A DNA stretch of 37,946 nt from Acidobacteriota bacterium (lineage in GTDB: Bacteria > Acidobacteriota > Terriglobia > UBA7540), in NCBI GenBank assembly GCA_902812415.1, contig CADDZJ010000035.1, forward strand, positions 1-37,946, read 5' to 3'. Below the pieces are notes generated by a model that worked only from the letters and a program-made list of their open reading frames with translations, did no database searches and was not told the DNA's origin. Shown here one piece after another: positions 32,836-37,946 of this stretch. A program made the position numbers and the translations under genes. Numbering within the stretch: the stretch's first letter is position 1; every line of letters begins with the position of its first letter.

Positions 32836-34362
32836 TCACGGCTGCACTGTAATAACCGCCACGCCCAGGCGTCCGAGCGTCAACGTATTGCTGTTTAAAT
32901 TCGCAGTCTCCGGCGGTTTGAAGCCTGTCGTCTCATCGACAAATTCTTCCTGCCCTCCGGAGATTCCCGGAATCGAAACCTGAAATTGCCGCTCCCGCTT
33001 GTTCACCAGCAAAATCTTGCGGCGCCCGTCTTTTCCGATGAAAGCCTGCGCATAGACATAAGGCGTGCTGGCATTCGCCTCCACCAATTTATCGCCGGGC
33101 CCTAAATGGTCGTGAATCAGCTTTAAGACCCAATAACGAGCGTTCGGCTGACCGGTTTTCCAGTCCACCATGCTGACGCTCGGGAAGAATCCAGGGAGTT
33201 GCGCCAACGCCGACTCACCGACAGCATCAATTCCAAGACGAGCCAGATTCCCATAGACATAGGCATAAAGCGCAGCGCTAAGGTTCCAGTAAGAATCGGG
33301 GATGGGTCCGTGAGGCACGGCGTTATCGTCATAAAGGAAGCTGCCGACTTCATCCGCCGTCGTCCCGGTTTCGGGGGAGAGGCGGCGGCGAATAGACTCG
33401 ATGTAGCCGACCTCATCCACGAAATAGTCCGCCAGAGCGAAAAAGGTATATTGCTGCACCTCAGGGGTCTGGTCAGCCGTTGGGGTGGCGTAGAAGTGAT
33501 AGGAGATCATATCGAGCGGAATCCCCGGCTTGTGGTTCTTGTGGTTGAGAAAGTATTCGAAAAAGGCGGGGGCCATGCCCGTGACAGCGGCATTGGGGGA
33601 AGTGCTGGCCAGCGCCAGCCCGACAAACTTCATGTGCGGATCCACTTTCCGGATTGCGCCCACAATTGCATCGTAGAGCGCGGTGTAAAACTGAGGCATC
33701 ATAAAGTGCTCGAAATCCACTTCGTTAAGCACTTCCCAATAGTCAATTTTGTAATGGTGATTTGAAGTGTGTTCGTGGCCATATTCATCTTTAAATCCGC
33801 CCTGGGTATACCAACTCACCAGACGCCCATAGTAATCCGCCACTTCCTTCATGCTGGGATCGCGCAATTCCCGGCCTTGCTCATATTTCCACGTCGCTTG
33901 ATTGGGATCGGAGGGATAAGGAACGGGCTGCAGGGTCTTAAACATCCACTGGGGGATGGTGCTGAAGTTCCAGATGGTGGGGTGCCCTTCGGTTGCTTGC
34001 GCAAAGTCTTCGGCAAACGGATCGATGAGTGAAAAATCCCAGGACGTTCTGCCGTTCGCCGGAGGCTCAAGTTCAGCCACCGCCAGCTTCGGATAGGGAA
34101 GCCATGGAACATAGCGCACATCGCCGGCGCCCAGATCATGGAGAGCCGAAAAAATCCGATCATGGGTGGGGGTGCCTCTTGCCATGAGCGGACTGACCAC
34201 GACCTGGAGTGTGGCATTCGTGTTTGAAACCCGAATGACCTTGTTCCAATCCACGGTCACGTGAGTCTCCTCTTGCACCTGGGATGTGACCTGAGCCGGC
34301 CTGCGGGAGCAGGCAGCCAGAATTAATGCGCATAGCAAAAGGCCGATCTGGATTTGTCTCAA
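32836..34362 (-). CDS. GH39-like (clan GH-A) glycoside hydrolase, lipoprotein
   Basis: The 508-residue protein begins with a lipoprotein signal ending LAAC (Cys18), so it should be anchored to a membrane and processed by LspA. The rest is a (beta/alpha)8 barrel with the clan GH-A asparagine-glutamate pair in YWEVLNEVD (acid/base Glu214) and a likely nucleophile in TADEVGSF (Glu339), then a beta domain at the end (KILLVNKRERQFQVSI). WNFSTIPQWMF and ISYHFYATP are typical of GH39 and close relatives, which include beta-xylosidases and alpha-L-iduronidases. The specificity is open. It begins 49 bases after the TonB receptor gene, so its substrate may be imported by that receptor. Confidence 0.75.
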   Translation of the reverse strand: MRQIQIGLLLCALILAACSRRPAQVTSQVQEETHVTVDWNKVIRVSNTNATLQVVVSPLMARGTPTHDRIFSALHDLGAGDVRYVPWLPYPKLAVAELEPPANGRTSWDFSLIDPFAEDFAQATEGHPTIWNFSTIPQWMFKTLQPVPYPSDPNQATWKYEQGRELRDPSMKEVADYYGRLVSWYTQGGFKDEYGHEHTSNHHYKIDYWEVLNEVDFEHFMMPQFYTALYDAIVGAIRKVDPHMKFVGLALASTSPNAAVTGMAPAFFEYFLNHKNHKPGIPLDMISYHFYATPTADQTPEVQQYTFFALADYFVDEVGYIESIRRRLSPETGTTADEVGSFLYDDNAVPHGPIPDSYWNLSAALYAYVYGNLARLGIDAVGESALAQLPGFFPSVSMVDWKTGQPNARYWVLKLIHDHLGPGDKLVEANASTPYVYAQAFIGKDGRRKILLVNKRERQFQVSIPGISGGQEEFVDETTGFKPPETANLNSNTLTLGRLGVAVITVQP

Positions 34363-34411
34363 GGTTTGTTCCCTCCACGAAGTGGATTCACGACCGGTCG
34401 AACAGCCGAGC

Positions 34412-37400
34412 CTAAAAAATCAGCTTCAAAGCAAACTGAATTTCGCGTGGCGCGATCAGCAAAGAGCCGATCCTTCCAAACTGGCCGCTCGTCAGGCTGA
34501 GGTTCGGCGGACCAAATTGCGCATGATTCCAGGCATTAAACATTTTCGCTCGGAACTGGGCGGAAAGGCGCTCGCCGATCCGGGTGTTTTTGATGATGGC
34601 CAGGTCCCAGTTATTGATTCCTGGAAACTCAATGCTGTTTCGAGCCGCATCGCCTTCCACATGAACGCCGTTCGCACAGCGGGTGAAAGAAGGGCATCCA
34701 GGAGTTATAAAGGCGCTGGGTATTACCCAATTTTGATAGGTCCGATTGGCCGGCGCAGGATTTCCGATCCTGTCGGGTAAAGATGTGCTGAAAGCGCCCA
34801 GGTTTGTCCAGCCGAATCCCAATACCGGCGTTCCAAACTGCCCCATTGAAAATGTGGTGATGCCTCTTAGCTGCCATCCACTGACCAGTTTATCGGTGAA
34901 TCCCGCCGCGCTCGGCAGAAAGCGCTTACTTTTGCCGAGCGGAAGCTCATAGACGTAACTCAGCGTCAGCCGTTGTGGAGCCATGTAATCCGAATTGCCT
35001 TTATCCAGCACCTTGAAGCAGCAAGAGGCGATTGAGAAATCGTCGGTTCCGCCCAGGTTTAAGGCATGTTCCCAGGTATAGGAAGCCAGAAAAGAAAGCC
35101 CTTGAGAGAAGCGCTTCTCAACCCTTGCCGTCAGCGCATTGTAGCTGGACCATCCACCGTTGTATGCCAGCAATATCCAACTCAAGTTGGGATATGGCAC
35201 GCGCTGCTGGATGGGTATTGTGCCGGTGGAGTCGGGCCGAGCAATATTCTGATTCCTGCGTTGTGGAAGTTTTTGTCCTGTATCGCCAATGTAACCCAAA
35301 TCCACCAGCCAGTTTGTGCTAAAGGTATGCTGGACATCAAAATTCCACTCTTGCACATAGGGGGTGCGATTGCGCTTGTCGGTGCTGAACGGAGTCACGG
35401 TCCCGCCGATGGTGGCGGGTGGGAACAGGCGGGATAAAGAAAGGGTCGGCGTAACCGGATTTGAGTTCAGCGTCTGGCTGGAATAATACGGCGGTCCGAG
35501 CACCAGGAAGTCGAGCTCGTTGTAATTATCGGTCGCGTAGAAAACCCCAAAAGACCCGCGGAATGTGGTGTCCTTCAGGAATGCGGGAGAATATGCAAAC
35601 CCCGCTCGAGGGGCAAAATTGTTGTAGTCCGGGTCCACCACGCCGTTGCGCACGCCACCGCTTGAGGAAGTCACAACCTGGGCGACCGCAGGGTCAAACC
35701 ATTCCGTTCGATTTCGCGCGTCGTACGGAGGTTGTTGATATTCATAGCGGATTCCAAGATTAGCGGTGAGACTCCCCGTAACACGCCAGTCGTCCTGAAG
35801 ATATCCCGCATAGTAGTGGGTTCTGAGGTGCTGGGAGGCATCTCCAACCGAGGTGCTGGCCTGAAAAGGCGTCCCTAACAGGAAATCTCCCAAGGAGGCA
35901 TGGGTGAACCGGCCATCGAAGACCAGGCTCGGTATTCCCGCAAAATCGGCAAAGTTGAATATCGGCTCATACATATAATCCATGCCGACCTTCAAGTTGT
36001 GGTTTCCGCGCACGATGCTGAAGTTATCGACAACCTGAAAATTGTTGTCGATGTTGCCGATCGATTCGGGAAATGATCCCACACTGTTGAAACCGGGAAT
36101 GCTGGCGGTCGGCACTCCGAAATCGAAGGGGTTAGTCGAGGTATTGGTAAAGCCAAAGAGGTTAGCGGCGTAGTTAGGCCCCAGCGCCGCTTGCGAAACC
36201 AGGAAGGTCTTGTTGCGGTTGTAGCCCAATCGGAGTTCATTCACCACGGTGGAGGAAAACGTGTGAGTCTCGGTCAGCGTTACGAGCTGCTCGCGGAAGG
36301 GATACTCTACGCCCTGCAGTGGCATAACGGAGGGCACAATGTGCGGCCTGTCGTCATACGAATAACTTCCAAAAATCTGGTCCTTTGGGGTGAGGCTGTG
36401 GTTCAGAGTGATGTTGAACTGATTAAAGTCATTGCGGACCACCGGAGAGGCCGTGTAATTGAAAATAGGATTTTGCAACAGCCCCTGCGGAACGGCCACA
36501 TTGGGAACGGGAATAAAAGAAAGCCATTTTTGAGACACGGAATTCAGCCGGTTTGTCGGAATAACATTGCCCGGAAAAGGCTGGCCCGTTGTGGGGTCAA
36601 TCACGTTAACGCATTTCGACGAACCGGAATTAGCCTGACAAAAGGCGGAATTGACAGGAAAGATGCCCGTGCCGGCTGAGTTGTCAGCCAGGTCGCCCGC
36701 CAGTTGTGCGCGGCTTGGAAGCAAGGCAATTCCTGTGAGGCCCTGGCGGGACCGAAAGCCTTCATAATTGATGAACCAGAAAGTTTTCTCATGGCCGTTG
36801 TACACGTGAGGGATTACTAAGGGGCCTCCGAGACTGCCGCCGAAATCATTCTGCACGTAATGAGGAATGGGAGTTCCAACCAGATTGAAGAAGAAATCGT
36901 TGGCGTCCAGATTATCGTTCCGAATGAACTCAAAGAGCGTGCCATGAAGCTGGTTGGACCCCGACTTTAAAGTGGTGTTGATCACGGCCGCGGAGCGTCC
37001 CGTTTCGGCAGAGAAGTTATCCGTTTGCATCTTGAATTCCTGAATCGCGTCAATCGACGGGCGCAATCCGACGCTCCCAAAGCGGGAATTGCGCGTCTCA
37101 ATTCCATTCACGAGAAAGCTCTCGTCTGATTCTCGAAGCCCTGCAATGCTGGCCGTAACTTGGCCGGAGCCCGCTCCCGTCCAGAACGAGGCGGGCGAGT
37201 TTCCACTGCCAATGGGACTTACTCCCGCTGCCAGGGTTACGAGTTGCATGAAGTTGCGCGTGTTTAAGGGAAGATTCACAATCGTCCGGTCTTCCAACAC
37301 CTGACCCATGGACGAGGTTTGTGTATCCAGCAGTTGGATGCCGCCCGCGTTCACATTGACCGTCTCGGTCACCGACCCCACTTGCAGCACTACATCTACG

Positions 37401-37723
37401 CGAGGACGCTGGCCGACTAAGAGGTCGATGTCTGAAACCGTCGTGGACTCGAATCCGTGCTTTGAGACCGTGAGGCTGTAACGATTAGGTTTGAGCTGCG
37501 CGAAGAGGTAGTTGCCTCCTGTGTCTGTTGTAACCATGAATTTTGCGCCCGTGGTTGTCTGTGTTAGCACCACTTTTGCGCCCGGAACGACGGCTCCGCT
37601 TGCATCCCTTATGGTGCCCAGGATGTCGCCAGTAATAGCTTGGGCTAACAATGTATCGCCCCTCATTGTCAGTAAAAGCGCGGTTGCCGCGACCGCCAAT
37701 GTCAAAGATCGCATTGATTTCAT
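34412..37723 (-). CDS. TonB-dependent receptor of the Oar type with carboxypeptidase-regulatory-like domain
   Basis: This outer-membrane protein should import a ligand using energy from TonB. The 1103 residues comprise a signal peptide (about 1-28, ending LLAQA), a carboxypeptidase-regulatory-like beta domain (about 30-115, GTIRDASGAVVPGAKVVLTQ and GNYLFAQLKPNRYSLTV), a plug domain with DRTIVNLPLNTRNFMQLV and FLVNGIETRNSR, and a large beta-barrel ending in IQFALKLIF with the terminal aromatic residue usual for outer-membrane barrels. Oar-like receptors of this length are expanded in acidobacteria. A perfect GGAGGT lies a few bases before the ATG. It leads the likely operon with the GH39-like gene and the sugar-acid genes. 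The ligand is not known. Confidence 0.95.
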   Translation of the reverse strand: MKSMRSLTLAVAATALLLTMRGDTLLAQAITGDILGTIRDASGAVVPGAKVVLTQTTTGAKFMVTTDTGGNYLFAQLKPNRYSLTVSKHGFESTTVSDIDLLVGQRPRVDVVLQVGSVTETVNVNAGGIQLLDTQTSSMGQVLEDRTIVNLPLNTRNFMQLVTLAAGVSPIGSGNSPASFWTGAGSGQVTASIAGLRESDESFLVNGIETRNSRFGSVGLRPSIDAIQEFKMQTDNFSAETGRSAAVINTTLKSGSNQLHGTLFEFIRNDNLDANDFFFNLVGTPIPHYVQNDFGGSLGGPLVIPHVYNGHEKTFWFINYEGFRSRQGLTGIALLPSRAQLAGDLADNSAGTGIFPVNSAFCQANSGSSKCVNVIDPTTGQPFPGNVIPTNRLNSVSQKWLSFIPVPNVAVPQGLLQNPIFNYTASPVVRNDFNQFNITLNHSLTPKDQIFGSYSYDDRPHIVPSVMPLQGVEYPFREQLVTLTETHTFSSTVVNELRLGYNRNKTFLVSQAALGPNYAANLFGFTNTSTNPFDFGVPTASIPGFNSVGSFPESIGNIDNNFQVVDNFSIVRGNHNLKVGMDYMYEPIFNFADFAGIPSLVFDGRFTHASLGDFLLGTPFQASTSVGDASQHLRTHYYAGYLQDDWRVTGSLTANLGIRYEYQQPPYDARNRTEWFDPAVAQVVTSSSGGVRNGVVDPDYNNFAPRAGFAYSPAFLKDTTFRGSFGVFYATDNYNELDFLVLGPPYYSSQTLNSNPVTPTLSLSRLFPPATIGGTVTPFSTDKRNRTPYVQEWNFDVQHTFSTNWLVDLGYIGDTGQKLPQRRNQNIARPDSTGTIPIQQRVPYPNLSWILLAYNGGWSSYNALTARVEKRFSQGLSFLASYTWEHALNLGGTDDFSIASCCFKVLDKGNSDYMAPQRLTLSYVYELPLGKSKRFLPSAAGFTDKLVSGWQLRGITTFSMGQFGTPVLGFGWTNLGAFSTSLPDRIGNPAPANRTYQNWVIPSAFITPGCPSFTRCANGVHVEGDAARNSIEFPGINNWDLAIIKNTRIGERLSAQFRAKMFNAWNHAQFGPPNLSLTSGQFGRIGSLLIAPREIQFALKLIF

Positions 37724-37826
37724 CTTCCACCTCCAACAACAGAAGAATCCTTAATGCAACCACAGGAGGATGGCAAAGAAAATTTTCCTAAATTCGTACA
37801 TTTCGTTTAATAAAACATTGATCGGC

Positions 37827-37842
37827 ACTGCGAATTTGCAGT
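37827..37842. promoter_or_regulatory. 16-bp palindrome upstream of the TonB receptor gene
   Basis: ACTGCGAATTTGCAGT has perfect 5-bp arms around an AT-rich centre and lies about 105 to 120 bases upstream of the receptor start. The rest of the interval 37724-37946 is AT-rich and contains TATTCAATGAATA (37853-37865) and, further apart, CATTTCGT and ACGAAATG in inverted orientation (37799-37806 and 37929-37936). These look like regulator sites of the sugar cluster, but no regulator gene is present in the window. Confidence 0.35.
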
Positions 37843-37946
37843 AAGTTATTGATATTCAATGAATAATTTCAATCATCTTCTCTGATGTGTGGATAAATTA
37901 TCAGTGGCTTTTTCTCGCACTTTATTTCACGAAATGATACATTTAG

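Noticed and set aside
1-37946. Prophage, insertion sequence, tRNA gene or classical defence island
   Set aside because: Apart from the DUF5131 remnant there is no integrase, transposase, capsid, restriction or toxin-antitoxin gene, and I recognised no tRNA.

Overview
The window looks like a chromosomal segment of an acidobacterium (Acidobacteriota, probably a Terriglobia-type genome). This is inferred from the 1103-residue Oar-like TonB-dependent receptor with an N-terminal carboxypeptidase-regulatory-like domain, from the mix of GH3 and GH39-type hydrolases with an L-rhamnonate-dehydratase-like cluster, and from many short palindromic repeats ending in GCTACA. No marker fixes the genus. Almost all genes lie on the minus strand. 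The plus-strand exceptions are the left-edge genes, lemA, the RNase P RNA, an S41 protease and a DoxX protein.

Layout. 1-1036 (+): the tail of an unidentified gene and an N-terminally truncated DUF5131 (phage Gp37/Gp68-type) gene. 1113-6445 (-): gyrA and a secreted GH3 glycosidase with a PA14 insert. 6685-8247: lemA (+), a very small lysine-rich peptide gene (-) with its own promoter and terminator, and a large RNase P RNA (+). 8367-12965 (-): rluD-like, lspA and ileS. 12966-13391: repeats without a gene. 13392-15511 (+): an S41 protease and a DoxX protein. 15555-20642 (-): a DUF1207-like protein, then argH, a nonsense-interrupted monooxygenase gene, argG and argR. 20770-23967 (-): two coupled exported proteins (one with an LssY_C domain) and a DHH phosphoesterase. 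24198-26735 (-): mreBCD. 27009-29464 (-): a QueD-type enzyme and a DinG/XPD-like helicase. 29618-37723 (-): a sugar-acid catabolic cluster (DHDPS-family lyase, SDR, enolase-superfamily dehydratase) downstream of a GH39-like lipoprotein hydrolase and the TonB-dependent receptor.

How the genes work together. Three functional blocks are clear: arginine biosynthesis with its regulator (argR, argG, argH), cell-shape genes (mreB, mreC, mreD), and a plausible uptake-hydrolysis-catabolism locus for a deoxy-sugar or its acid (receptor, GH39-like, dehydratase, SDR, aldolase).

The least ordinary items are: the 12-residue peptide gene at 7454-7492 with near-consensus promoter, Shine-Dalgarno and terminator; the enlarged RNase P RNA whose P12 loop holds a dispersed repeat that also occurs at 32684-32743; the monooxygenase gene broken by a single TAA between argG and argH and flanked by inverted arrays of a degenerate 7-bp repeat, one of which encodes the ArgG C-terminus; and a 48-bp repeat shared by the leaders of ileS and the dehydratase region. 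I did not find a CRISPR array, prophage, insertion sequence, or an obvious new defence system.
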